Origin: an uncultured Sphingomonadaceae bacterium
GTDB taxonomy: Bacteria; Pseudomonadota; Alphaproteobacteria; Sphingomonadales; Sphingomonadaceae
Direction: 5' to 3'
DNA: 64,000 nucleotides
Assembly (NCBI GenBank): GCA_947258815.1
Contig: CAMYJW010000014.1
Span: 62,001 to 126,000 of the forward strand
Positions 26,390 through 34,075 of this stretch are shown here, piece by piece. The notes under the pieces were generated by a model that saw only the letters and a list, made by a program, of their open reading frames with translations, ran no database searches and was not told the origin of the DNA. A program made the position numbers and the translations under genes. Each line of letters opens with the position of its first letter. Position 1 is the stretch's first letter.

Positions 26390-26576
26390 GGTATTCCCCC
26401 TTGTTCTTGATTGTGGATCAAAACGTGCGCCGCGCGCCCGGCAATGTCAAACGCGGGCGTGGAGGCATTTTCTGAAACGGCCTTTTTCAAAAACAGCGCA
26501 ATGCACACGCTGGCTGGTTGAGATGTTATAAGGGCGGCTTATATCCGCATGATCGGGTGTGACGAGGAGCAAGGTA
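26390..26576. other. Divergent intergenic region, MAPEG/polyamine operon
   Basis: 187 bases that should contain promoters for the MAPEG gene and the polyamine operon. TTATAA near 26527 is the only AT-rich -10-like element seen; no good -35 pairs with it. GAGGAG seven bases before the TTG at 26577 is a strong ribosome binding site and fixes the operon's first start. Confidence 0.5.
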
Positions 26577-27788
26577 TTGAGCAAGGTTCTGGTGATCGGC
26601 GCGGGCGGCGTCGGTTCGGTGGCGGTTCACAAGATGGCGGCCAACCCGGATATCTTTTCGGAAATTCACCTTGCCAGCCGCACCAGAGCCAAGTGCGATG
26701 CCATTGCCGCTTCGGTGAAACAGCGCACCGGGGTAAACGTGCCCACATACGCGCTTGATGCGGAAGATATTCCCGCGCTGGTTGCGCTGATCGAACAGAT
26801 CGGGCCGCAGCTCGTCGTCAATCTGGCGCTGCCTTATCAGGATCTGGCGATCATGGATGGCTGTCTGCGCACCGGCGTCGATTATCTCGATACCGCCAAT
26901 TATGAGCCCAAGGATGTCGCGAAGTTTGAATATAAGTGGCAGTGGGATCTGCACGATCGGTTTCGTGAAAAGGGCCTGATGGCGCTGCTTGGTTCGGGCT
27001 TCGATCCGGGTGTGACCAGCGTGTTTGCCATGTGGCTGAAGAAACATCGGCTCAAAACGATCCGCACGCTCGATATTCTAGATTGCAACGGCGGCGATCA
27101 CGGGCAGGCGTTTGCCACCAATTTCAACCCCGAAATCAACATTCGCGAAGTTACCGCGCCCGCGCGGCACTGGGAAAACAACCAGTGGATCGAAACACCT
27201 GCGATGAGCGTGAAGCAGGCCTTCGATTTTGAAGCGGTCGGCACGCGCAACATGTATCTGATGTATCATGAAGAGCTGGAAAGCCTTGCGAAGTTCGTCC
27301 CCGAGCTGGAGCGCGCGCGCTTCTGGATGACGTTCGGCGAGGAGTACATCAAACACCTCACCGTGCTCCAGAATGTCGGCATGACGCGGATCGATCCGGT
27401 GATCTACGAAGGGCGCGAAATCATCCCGCTGCAATTCCTGAAAGTCGTGCTGCCTGAGCCGTCCACACTTGGCCCGACGACCAAGGGCAAGACCAACATC
27501 GGCGTGATCGCGACCGGTGAGGCTTTGGATGGGAGCGGCGAAAAGACGTTCTACATCAAGAATATCTGCGATCACGAAGAGGCCTACGCGGAAACCGGAA
27601 ACCAGGCGGTGAGCTATACCACCGGCGTCCCGGCGATGATCGGATCGGCAATGATGCTGGGCGGCCAATGGCGAGGAAAGGGCGTTTTCAACATGGAAGA
27701 ATTCGATCCCGACCCGTTCATGGACATGCTGAATCAGCACGGCCTGCCGTGGACGGTTGAAGAACTGGACGGGCCGCTGGGGTTTTGA
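26577..27788 (+). CDS. Carboxynorspermidine/carboxyspermidine dehydrogenase (saccharopine dehydrogenase family)
   Basis: A 403-residue NADPH-dependent enzyme that condenses aspartate semialdehyde with a diamine (putrescine or diaminopropane) to carboxy(nor)spermidine. The N-terminal Rossmann motif is VLVIGAGGVGSVAVHKM; the rest follows the saccharopine dehydrogenase family (GVDYLDTANYEP, GSGFDPGVTSVFA). Assignment to the polyamine branch rests on the neighbouring decarboxylase. The track starts at GTG 26559, but GAGGAG and the usual MSKVLVIG beginning point to TTG 26577. It ends in a TTGA overlap with the GNAT gene. Confidence 0.92.
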   Translation: MSKVLVIGAGGVGSVAVHKMAANPDIFSEIHLASRTRAKCDAIAASVKQRTGVNVPTYALDAEDIPALVALIEQIGPQLVVNLALPYQDLAIMDGCLRTGVDYLDTANYEPKDVAKFEYKWQWDLHDRFREKGLMALLGSGFDPGVTSVFAMWLKKHRLKTIRTLDILDCNGGDHGQAFATNFNPEINIREVTAPARHWENNQWIETPAMSVKQAFDFEAVGTRNMYLMYHEELESLAKFVPELERARFWMTFGEEYIKHLTVLQNVGMTRIDPVIYEGREIIPLQFLKVVLPEPSTLGPTTKGKTNIGVIATGEALDGSGEKTFYIKNICDHEEAYAETGNQAVSYTTGVPAMIGSAMMLGGQWRGKGVFNMEEFDPDPFMDMLNQHGLPWTVEELDGPLGF

Positions 27789-28264
27789 TCCGGTCGGCAA
27801 CCCAGGCAGACAGGGCGTCGGTCTGGCGCATTCTGGAACCGGTGATCCGCGAGGGTGAGACTTATGCGCTTGATTCAGATATGGGCGAAGAAGATGCGCT
27901 CACTTACTGGATGAAGTCTCCCGATGCCTGCTTCGTTGCCGAGGACGACGGCCAGGTTGTGGGCACATATTATCTGCGCCCGAATCAGGGCGGTGGCGGC
28001 AGTCATATATGCAATTGTGGTTACATGGTTTCACCCGAAGCGCGCGGCCGCGGTACGGCGCGCGCCATGTGCGAGCATTCCCTCGCGCAGGCTCGCGAGT
28101 TCGGGTTTCGCGCGATGCAATTTAATTTCGTCGTCGCCTCGAATGCCGGTGCAATTGGGTTATGGCAGCGCTTGGGGTTCGAGGTCGTTGGTCGTATCCC
28201 CGATGCATTTGAGCACCCGAGGCTGGGCATGATTGACGCTTTGGTGATGCACAGGACACTTTGA
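27785..28264 (+). CDS. GNAT family N-acetyltransferase within the polyamine operon
   Basis: A 159-residue acetyl-CoA-dependent acetyltransferase. The acetyl-CoA loop is ARGRGTARAMCEH (about 85), followed by the typical motif B region NAGAIGLWQRLGFEVVGRIPDAF. It starts with TTG inside the stop of the dehydrogenase gene (TTGA) and ends in another TTGA with the decarboxylase gene. No other start is possible without losing the first beta strand. The embedding suggests a polyamine or intermediate as substrate, but this is inference; a RimI/PhnO-like function is also possible. Confidence 0.88.
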   Translation: MIRSATQADRASVWRILEPVIREGETYALDSDMGEEDALTYWMKSPDACFVAEDDGQVVGTYYLRPNQGGGGSHICNCGYMVSPEARGRGTARAMCEHSLAQAREFGFRAMQFNFVVASNAGAIGLWQRLGFEVVGRIPDAFEHPRLGMIDALVMHRTL

Positions 28265-29481
28265 CAGGTATGCAAACCAGAGCCGGCGATCCGGGCGCAT
28301 TCGCCCAATTCGATCTCAATCGCGTCGATTCCCCCGCGTTCGTTGTCGATGCCGCGAAGTTGCGGGAAAATTGCCGGATGCTGGCCGAAGTGGGCGAGGC
28401 TTCGGGCGCGAAAGTGCTGGCCGCGCTCAAGGCGTTTTCGATGTGGTCCACTGCGCCCACGATTGGCGAATATCTGGATGGCGTGTGCACATCCGGCCTG
28501 TGGGAAGCGCGGCTGGCGAGCGAGTTTTACGATGGCGAAATCTCAACCTACTGCCCGGCCTACAAGCCCGACGAGCTGGAAGAAATTTGCCGCCTTTCCG
28601 ATCATGTGATTTTCAATTCACCCGCCCAGATCGTGCGCGCAACCCAGATACTCGATCAGGCGCGGGCAACGGGCGGCGATATCGATATCGGCCTGCGGCT
28701 CAACCCGCTTCACGCCGAAGGCGAAGTGCCGCGGTATGATCCGGCAGCGCCGCATTCGCGCCTTGGCTTTCCCGTCGATCAGCTGGAGGATGAACACTTC
28801 GCGCTGATTGATGGCATTCACATCCATACGCTGTGCGAGCAGGATTTCCCCCCGCTTGAGCGTACGTGGGACAAGCTGTTCGATTATCTGGAGCCCTATT
28901 TCGGGCAGTTCAAATGGATCAACTTTGGCGGCGGGCATCACATCACCCGCGCGGATTATCAGCGCGACGATCTGATCCGGTTTATTGCCGATGTTGCCGA
29001 AGATACCGGCGCGCAGGTTTATATCGAGCCGGGAGAGGCCGTGGCGCTCGATGCCGGGATACTGGTGGGCACCGTGCTCGATACGCACTGGAACGGCATG
29101 CCGATCGCGATCACCGACGTTTCAGCAACCTGCCACATGCCCGATGTGCTGGAAGCACCCTATCGCCCCGCGATGCTGGGCGAGGTGCCGGTTGATGCCG
29201 AAATGCGCGATGCCAGCGATGACGATCCGCGCGGCGGAACGGTGCGGCTGGGCGGGCCATCATGTCTGGCGGGTGATGTGATCGGCGATTATCGCCTGCC
29301 GGTGGCGTGTGAGCCGGGCGCGCGGTTCGCATTTCTTGATCAGGCGCATTATTCGATGGTCAAGACAACCACGTTCAACGGTATGGCGCTGCCTTCGATC
29401 TGGCTGTGGGATTCAGAAACCGATGCGCTCGAATGCGTGAAGCGGTTTGACTATGCCGATTTCCGCGATCGGCTTGGCTGA
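28261..29481 (+). CDS. nspC: Carboxynorspermidine decarboxylase
   Basis: A PLP enzyme of the alanine-racemase fold (406 residues) that decarboxylates carboxy(nor)spermidine to (nor)spermidine. The PLP lysine is in VLAALKAFSMWS, with the phosphate-binding region NFGGGHHITR and the C-terminal active-site stretch RLGGPSCLAGDVIGDY. It follows the dehydrogenase and GNAT genes with a TTGA overlap; an ATG three codons later is an alternative start. Together with the decarboxylase at 31.3 kb it completes a putrescine to spermidine route. Confidence 0.94.
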   Translation: MTGMQTRAGDPGAFAQFDLNRVDSPAFVVDAAKLRENCRMLAEVGEASGAKVLAALKAFSMWSTAPTIGEYLDGVCTSGLWEARLASEFYDGEISTYCPAYKPDELEEICRLSDHVIFNSPAQIVRATQILDQARATGGDIDIGLRLNPLHAEGEVPRYDPAAPHSRLGFPVDQLEDEHFALIDGIHIHTLCEQDFPPLERTWDKLFDYLEPYFGQFKWINFGGGHHITRADYQRDDLIRFIADVAEDTGAQVYIEPGEAVALDAGILVGTVLDTHWNGMPIAITDVSATCHMPDVLEAPYRPAMLGEVPVDAEMRDASDDDPRGGTVRLGGPSCLAGDVIGDYRLPVACEPGARFAFLDQAHYSMVKTTTFNGMALPSIWLWDSETDALECVKRFDYADFRDRLG

Positions 29482-29505
29482 GGGGCGGAGCAGGCGCTCA
29501 GAACA

Positions 29506-30468
29506 TCAGGCCGTCTGAAACCCGCGCTCCGGCTCGTTCAGCGTGTGCGCAAGGCTGGCGAGCGAGGCGAATTGTTCAACCGTGCGCTCGATGCGGGAGC
29601 GATCGTCCGCCGCGTTGAGAGAGCCGCTTTCAAACATGTTTTCGGTTTCGACCACGATCACCAGTTCGCCTGCGGTGAACAGCGCGCGGATATCCTTGCC
29701 CGCGAAGGCTTTTTGCACCGCGATCAGCCGTTCGACATATTCCGGGTGAACGATATAGCGCGCTTCCACCTGATCGTCTGAAAAGACATCGAACGCATCT
29801 TCGAAATCGGGATGGACCAGATCGACATAATCGAGCTGATGCCCATCGAACCTGACCGAATCCTTGCGCCCGCCAAGGCCCAGAAGCTTGCGATGGCGGC
29901 CTTCGCGTTCGATCAGTGTGGTGCCGTGAAACCGGCGGGTGAAGCCGATGGTCAGGATCGCGCCGCGAAAAACGGTAACGTATCGGCGGTTCTTGCCGCT
30001 GCCGCGCCGTTCCTTGAGGTGTGCTTCATGCAGCGAAAATGCGTGGCCTGCGATATCGCCATGCCACAGATCCTCAAAGCGTGAACGATCATAGCTTGGC
30101 AACAGTTCGTATCGGCGGGAGACTTCAAATCCGGCCCCCGGCTCAACCTCCAGCTGATATTCAAGTTCCAGCGCGCGGGCGATGGCCTGATTGATGCCGA
30201 CTTTGACATCCTTGATCGCCTTTGTGCGCGGCATCTGGCCCCATGCAAACGCGCCTGCGGCAGCCGCCATCGTGATGAAGCCGTTGAACTGAAACCATGC
30301 GGGCACCACAATCCACAAGAATGCCAGCAGTGGCCCGGCGATGATCGCGGCTTTCCACCAGCGGCTGTGCGACAGTTCGCGCGCCCGTTCACGCACCAGC
30401 GCCTGTTCGTCCAGCCATTGCCCCAGCGGGCCGGAGATCAGCGTGTCGATGTCGGGTCTGGCAATCAT
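29506..30468 (-). CDS. DUF3137 domain protein
   Basis: A 320-residue membrane protein. Two close hydrophobic segments (about 38-80, WWKAAIIAGPLLAFLWIVVP and FITMAAAAGAFAW) are followed by a cytoplasmic DUF3137 domain with FRGAILTIGF and ENMFESGSL. Function unknown. It is divergent from lemA across 67 bases; DUF3137 and LemA genes are commonly adjacent, so they may act together at the membrane. Confidence 0.85.
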   Translation of the reverse strand: MIARPDIDTLISGPLGQWLDEQALVRERARELSHSRWWKAAIIAGPLLAFLWIVVPAWFQFNGFITMAAAAGAFAWGQMPRTKAIKDVKVGINQAIARALELEYQLEVEPGAGFEVSRRYELLPSYDRSRFEDLWHGDIAGHAFSLHEAHLKERRGSGKNRRYVTVFRGAILTIGFTRRFHGTTLIEREGRHRKLLGLGGRKDSVRFDGHQLDYVDLVHPDFEDAFDVFSDDQVEARYIVHPEYVERLIAVQKAFAGKDIRALFTAGELVIVVETENMFESGSLNAADDRSRIERTVEQFASLASLAHTLNEPERGFQTA

Positions 30469-30499
30469 TGCCCTTGCGGATTCCTTAACATTTCGTGTC

Positions 30500-30505
30500 T
30501 ATAAT
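30500..30505 (+). promoter_or_regulatory. Consensus -10 element TATAAT upstream of lemA
   Basis: A perfect TATAAT 31 bases before the lemA ATG, notable in this GC-rich sequence. No well-spaced -35 is visible (TTGCGG lies 20 bases upstream). The transcript would include AGGAAGGA, the probable ribosome binding site. Confidence 0.4.
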
Positions 30506-30535
30506 GGCGCAGCAACAGGAAGGATCGGGTTAACG

Positions 30536-31084
30536 ATGACAATGATAATCGCAGGTGTGGTGCTGCTGGCACTGATCGTGATGGTCATCGGCATTTATAA
30601 CCGGCTGGTGGCGTTGCGCCAGAATTGCCGTCAGGGGGTTGCCGATATTGATGCGCAGCTTCGCCAGCGGCACGATCTGATCCCCAATCTGGTCAACACG
30701 GTGAAGGGCTATGCCGAGCATGAGAAAGACACGCTCGACAGTGTGATTGCCGCGCGCAATGCGGCAGAGGCAAGCCCTTCTTCGGAATCGGAAGCCAGGC
30801 TGAAACTCTCGCTCGATCGCCTGCTGGCGTTGGGCGAGGCCTATCCCGATCTCAAGGCCAGCGCCAATTTTCAGTCTTTGCAGGGCGAACTGGCCAATGT
30901 GGAAGACAAGCTGGCAGCTGCGCGCCGCGCGCTTAACGCCGCAGTTGCCCGGTTCAACACCGCGATAGAGGCGTTTCCCGCCGTGCTGTTCGCCGGGATG
31001 CTGGGCTTTGCAACGGAAGATTTTCACCGCCTCGATTCGAGTGAAAAAGGCGTTGTCGATCAGGTTCCTGACGTTCAGTTCTGA
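30536..31084 (+). CDS. lemA: LemA family protein
   Basis: A 182-residue LemA-type protein: one N-terminal TM helix (about 2-21) and a helical cytoplasmic or periplasmic body. Family motifs are YNRLVALRQNCRQGVADIDAQ, QRHDLIPNLVNTVKGYAEHE and the C-terminal AVARFNTAIEAFPAVLFAGMLGF. Function is poorly defined. The track ORF begins far upstream on sequence antisense to DUF3137; ATG 30536 gives the true TM start. Divergent partner of the DUF3137 gene. Confidence 0.93.
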   Translation: MTMIIAGVVLLALIVMVIGIYNRLVALRQNCRQGVADIDAQLRQRHDLIPNLVNTVKGYAEHEKDTLDSVIAARNAAEASPSSESEARLKLSLDRLLALGEAYPDLKASANFQSLQGELANVEDKLAAARRALNAAVARFNTAIEAFPAVLFAGMLGFATEDFHRLDSSEKGVVDQVPDVQF

Positions 31085-31158
31085 TCGCGCTCAGGCTGTC
31101 AGAATCCGCGGAACTACGCGGTTCAGGCGAATACGAGGCCGCAAGTGCGTGATTTTTC

Positions 31159-31186
31159 TTGCAGTTCGCGGCTGAAAAACTATATC
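31159..31186 (+). promoter_or_regulatory. Putative promoter of the ornithine decarboxylase leader
   Basis: TTGCAG and TATATC separated by 16 bases. Transcription would begin near 31193, producing a leader of about 77 bases that starts just before the GCTGCC stem described next. A small inverted repeat (CCGCG-GAACTA-CGCGG) upstream at about 31106-31121 may mark the end of lemA. Confidence 0.45.
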
Positions 31187-31192
31187 CCGCCC

Positions 31193-31269
31193 TCCGCTGC
31201 CCCAAGGGGACTTCCAAACCGTAAGGCAGCCTTTGCGTTGAACTGAGAAATTCCTGGGGGTCCCTTGAG
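31193..31269 (+). ncRNA. Structured 5' leader of ornithine decarboxylase (speF-type cis-regulatory RNA candidate)
   Basis: The leader contains GCTGCC (31196-31201) that pairs perfectly with GGCAGC (31225-31230). Inside that loop CAAGGGGAC (31203-31211) can instead pair, with one bulge, with GTCCCTTG (31260-31267), which lies between the GGGGG ribosome binding site and the TTG start. Two exclusive structures are therefore possible, one masking the start region. A leader RNA called speF is known upstream of ornithine decarboxylase genes in alphaproteobacteria; I infer a relation from gene, clade and position and have not matched it to the Rfam model. Confidence 0.5.
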
Positions 31270-32472
31270 TTGCACACATATCTTGATGCCCCGGCTGTAG
31301 TCCGCGCCACCGCGCCCGACGAACCCGTTATCCTCAATCGCCCGCACGCCGCCGCGCGCGCTGCCCGCTTCTTTGTAGAGAAGTTTCCGGGCCGCTCGCT
31401 CTATGCGGTAAAGGCCAACCCGTCGCCTGAACTTCTCCGCATTTTGTGGGATAGCGGGATCACCCATTTCGATGTGGCCTCGATAGCGGAGGTGCGGCTG
31501 GTGCGCGCGCTGCTGCCTGAAGCGACGCTGTGTTTCATGCATCCGGTGAAGACAGCCAGCGCGATTGGCGAGGCGTATCACGTTCATGGCGTGCGCACGT
31601 TCAGCCTCGATACGATTGAGGAACTGGACAAGATCGTTGCCGCGACATCGGATGCTTCGGGCAATCCGGCGCAGGATTTGCGCCTGTGTGTCCGGCTGCG
31701 CGTGTCATCGGAATATGCGGAGCTGAGCCTTGCTTCCAAGTTTGGCGTCGATCTGGCCGATGCCGCGCCGCTGCTTCAGGCGACCCGGCAGGTGGCAGAC
31801 TGGCTGGGCGTCTGTTTCCATGTCGGCAGTCAGGCGATGACGCCATTTGCCTATGTTCAGGCGATCGAACGGGTGCGCGCGGCGATTGTTGGTGCATCGG
31901 TTACGATCGATATCATCAATGTTGGTGGCGGGTTTCCATCGGTCTATCCCGGCATGGAGCCGCCACCGCTTGAAGACTATTTCGCCAGCATTTTCCGGGC
32001 ATCTGAATCGCTGCCGATTTCCTATTCTTCAGAGCTGTGGTGCGAGCCGGGCCGGGCGCTTTGCGCGGAATACAGCTCGCTTCTTGTTCGCGTTGAAAAG
32101 CGGCGCGGCAACGAGCTGTTCATCAACGATGGTGCCTATGGCGCGCTTTACGATGCCGCGCATGTTGGCTGGAACTATCCGTTGCGGTGCCTGAATGAGG
32201 GCCGCAGCGCCGAAGAAGAAGCGTTCGTCTTCTATGGACCGACGTGTGACGATGCCGATTACATGGAAGGTCCGTTTCTTCTGCCGGCCGACATTGCGCC
32301 GGGCGACTATATCGAGATCGGCATGCTGGGCGCCTATGGCGCGGCGATGCGCACGGCGTTCAATGGCTTTGGTGAAGGCGACGTGGCGATTGTCGGCGAT
32401 GAACCGATGGCCAGCCTGTTTACCGGCAGCCGGGAAATTCCGGCAAGCGACAACGTGGTAAGTCTGCGATAA
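31270..32472 (+). CDS. Ornithine decarboxylase-like PLP enzyme (fold III)
   Basis: A 400-residue alanine-racemase-fold decarboxylase forming putrescine from ornithine (lysine to cadaverine is a possible second activity). The PLP lysine is in SLYAVKANPSPELL, the phosphate loop in NVGGGFPSVYPG, and the C-terminal catalytic Cys/Asp region in YGPTCDDADYMEGPFLLP, as in eukaryote-type ODC. The start is TTG: the frame is open upstream only to a TAA at 31222 and contains no ATG or GTG. GGGGG precedes the start. Product putrescine would feed the 26.6-29.5 kb operon. Confidence 0.92.
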   Translation: MHTYLDAPAVVRATAPDEPVILNRPHAAARAARFFVEKFPGRSLYAVKANPSPELLRILWDSGITHFDVASIAEVRLVRALLPEATLCFMHPVKTASAIGEAYHVHGVRTFSLDTIEELDKIVAATSDASGNPAQDLRLCVRLRVSSEYAELSLASKFGVDLADAAPLLQATRQVADWLGVCFHVGSQAMTPFAYVQAIERVRAAIVGASVTIDIINVGGGFPSVYPGMEPPPLEDYFASIFRASESLPISYSSELWCEPGRALCAEYSSLLVRVEKRRGNELFINDGAYGALYDAAHVGWNYPLRCLNEGRSAEEEAFVFYGPTCDDADYMEGPFLLPADIAPGDYIEIGMLGAYGAAMRTAFNGFGEGDVAIVGDEPMASLFTGSREIPASDNVVSLR

Positions 32473-32521
32473 ATGCGGCGCGGTTTGCTGCCGGGCCTTT
32501 GCGTTCGGGCCTGATGCAGAC

Positions 32522-32692
32522 CTAGTGCGATTCGTCGACAGCTTGCGAGGCGGTGTTGAACGAACTCTTGAGCTGGTCGCCCATGCCCTGAATTGTGGTG
32601 AGTGCGGCCAGCGAGATCAGCGTGATGATCAGACCCAGCTCTATTGTGCTGACGCCTTCGCGATTGCGCAACAATCTGAAACTGAATTTCAT
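32522..32692 (-). CDS. Flp family type IVb pilin (short, not in ORF track)
   Basis: A 56-residue protein read from ATG 32692 (GGGGACC upstream) to TAG. A basic leader MKFSFRLLRNREG precedes VSTIELGLIITLISLAALTTI, so cleavage after Gly13 would leave Glu at mature position 5, the prepilin-peptidase signature. The hydrophobic helix and a short polar tail complete a Flp/Fap pilin. No tad/cpa assembly gene is in the window, so it is an orphan here. It lies 128 bases downstream of hemA on the same strand. Confidence 0.85.
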   Translation of the reverse strand: MKFSFRLLRNREGVSTIELGLIITLISLAALTTIQGMGDQLKSSFNTASQAVDESH

Positions 32693-32820
32693 GCCGGTCC
32701 CCGTGGTCAGTGCGCGCCGGAACGCACCGTTGAAATAGTCAACGAGCCGACAATCGATTCTAAACCTTAAGATTTCGCTAATTCGGTGAGGTTCGATGGG
32801 CTGATCAGGTGGCTTTCCGG
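32693..32820. other. Intergenic region hemA/Flp pilin
   Basis: 128 bases between the end of hemA and the pilin start, both on the minus strand. Relatively AT-rich just after hemA. No clear terminator or promoter seen. Confidence 0.4.
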
Positions 32821-34035
32821 TCAGGCAGCCTTGCGCAGTTCAAGCCGCTCCCAGATCTCAACCAGTGCCACGGTCAGTTCGCGCATCATTGCTTCGGTGT
32901 GCATGGGGCCGGGCGTAAAGCGCAGGCGTTCGGTTCCGCGCGGCACGGTCGGGAAGTTGATCGGCTGCACGTAAACGCCATATTCGGCGAGCAGAATGTC
33001 GCTGATCTTTTTGGCGCGCACCGGATCGCCAACCATCAGTGGCACGATGTGCGTGGTTGATTCCATCACCGGCAATCCGGCATCGGCAAACATCGTTTTG
33101 AGCATCGCCGCAGCGGCCTGCTGGCCTTCGCGCTCTTCGCTTGAGGCCTTGAGGTGTTTGACAGACGCAAGCGCACCCGCGGCCAGAACCGGCGAAAGAC
33201 TCGTCGTAAAGATGAACCCGGGCGCATATGACCGGATACAATCGACGATCCGCGTATCGGCGGTGATATAACCACCCATCACGCCAAATGCCTTGCCAAG
33301 TGTGCCTTCGATGATGGTGATGCGGTCTGCCGCGCCATCGCGATCGGAAATGCCGCCGCCTTTTTCGCCGTACATGCCAACTGCGTGAACCTCATCAATG
33401 TAGGTCAGCGCGTTGTATGTGTCTGCAAGGTCGCAGATTTCGTGGATCGGGGCGACATCGCCGTCCATCGAATAGACCGATTCAAACGCGATCAGTTTGG
33501 GCAGCTCGGGATCGGTTTCGGCAAGAAGCTGTTCGAGGTGTTCCAGATCGTTGTGGCGGAAAACCTTCTTTTCGCAGCCTGAATTGCGAATGCCCGCGAT
33601 CATGCTGGCGTGGTTGAGTTGATCGGAAAAAATCACACAGCCGGGCAGCAATTTTGCCAGCGTGGAAAGCGTGGCATCGTTCGAAACATAGCCGGAGGTG
33701 AACAGCAGGGCTGACTGTTTGCCGTGCAGATCGGCCAGTTCGCTTTCCAGCGAAACATGATAGTGCGTGTTGCCGCCGATATTGCGCGTGCCGCCCGATC
33801 CCGCGCCAACATCGTGGAGCGCGTCTTCCATCGCTTCGATCACTTTGGGGTGCTGGCCCATCGCGAGATAATCGTTGGAGCACCACACAGTGATCGGCTT
33901 CGGGCCGTTGTGGCCGGCAAAACACCGCGCATTGGGATAGGCACCCTTGTTGCGCAGGATATCGATGAAAACCCGATATCGGCCCTCGGAATGGAGCCGA
34001 TCAATCGCCTGGTCGAAAATCTGGTCGTAGTTCAC
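32821..34035 (-). CDS. hemA: 5-aminolevulinate synthase
   Basis: PLP enzyme condensing glycine and succinyl-CoA to 5-aminolevulinate, first step of haem/B12 synthesis by the C4 route. The 404 residues match the usual alphaproteobacterial length. Key features: [28 protein letters not shown], the PLP Asp/His in [12 protein letters not shown] and lysine in [14 protein letters not shown]. The start ATG is 30 bases after the MBL-like gene, which follows murI; a hairpin lies over the upstream stop. Succinyl-CoA for it can also come from the propionate pathway at 47-57 kb. Confidence 0.97.
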   Translation of the reverse strand: MNYDQIFDQAIDRLHSEGRYRVFIDILRNKGAYPNARCFAGHNGPKPITVWCSNDYLAMGQHPKVIEAMEDALHDVGAGSGGTRNIGGNTHYHVSLESELADLHGKQSALLFTSGYVSNDATLSTLAKLLPGCVIFSDQLNHASMIAGIRNSGCEKKVFRHNDLEHLEQLLAETDPELPKLIAFESVYSMDGDVAPIHEICDLADTYNALTYIDEVHAVGMYGEKGGGISDRDGAADRITIIEGTLGKAFGVMGGYITADTRIVDCIRSYAPGFIFTTSLSPVLAAGALASVKHLKASSEEREGQQAAAAMLKTMFADAGLPVMESTTHIVPLMVGDPVRAKKISDILLAEYGVYVQPINFPTVPRGTERLRFTPGPMHTEAMMRELTVALVEIWERLELRKAA

Positions 34036-34059
34036 ACGGTATCCGTATCGCAGCTTTTT

Positions 34060-34075
34060 GGCCCGTCACCGGGCC
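34060..34075 (-). promoter_or_regulatory. Hairpin over the stop codon upstream of hemA
   Basis: GGCCCG-TCAC-CGGGCC forms a six-pair GC stem with a four-base loop. It contains the stop codon of the MBL-like gene and ends 25 bases before the hemA start. In the minus-strand transcript it is flanked by A runs, not U runs, so it is not a standard terminator. It could tune hemA translation or mRNA stability. Confidence 0.4.
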
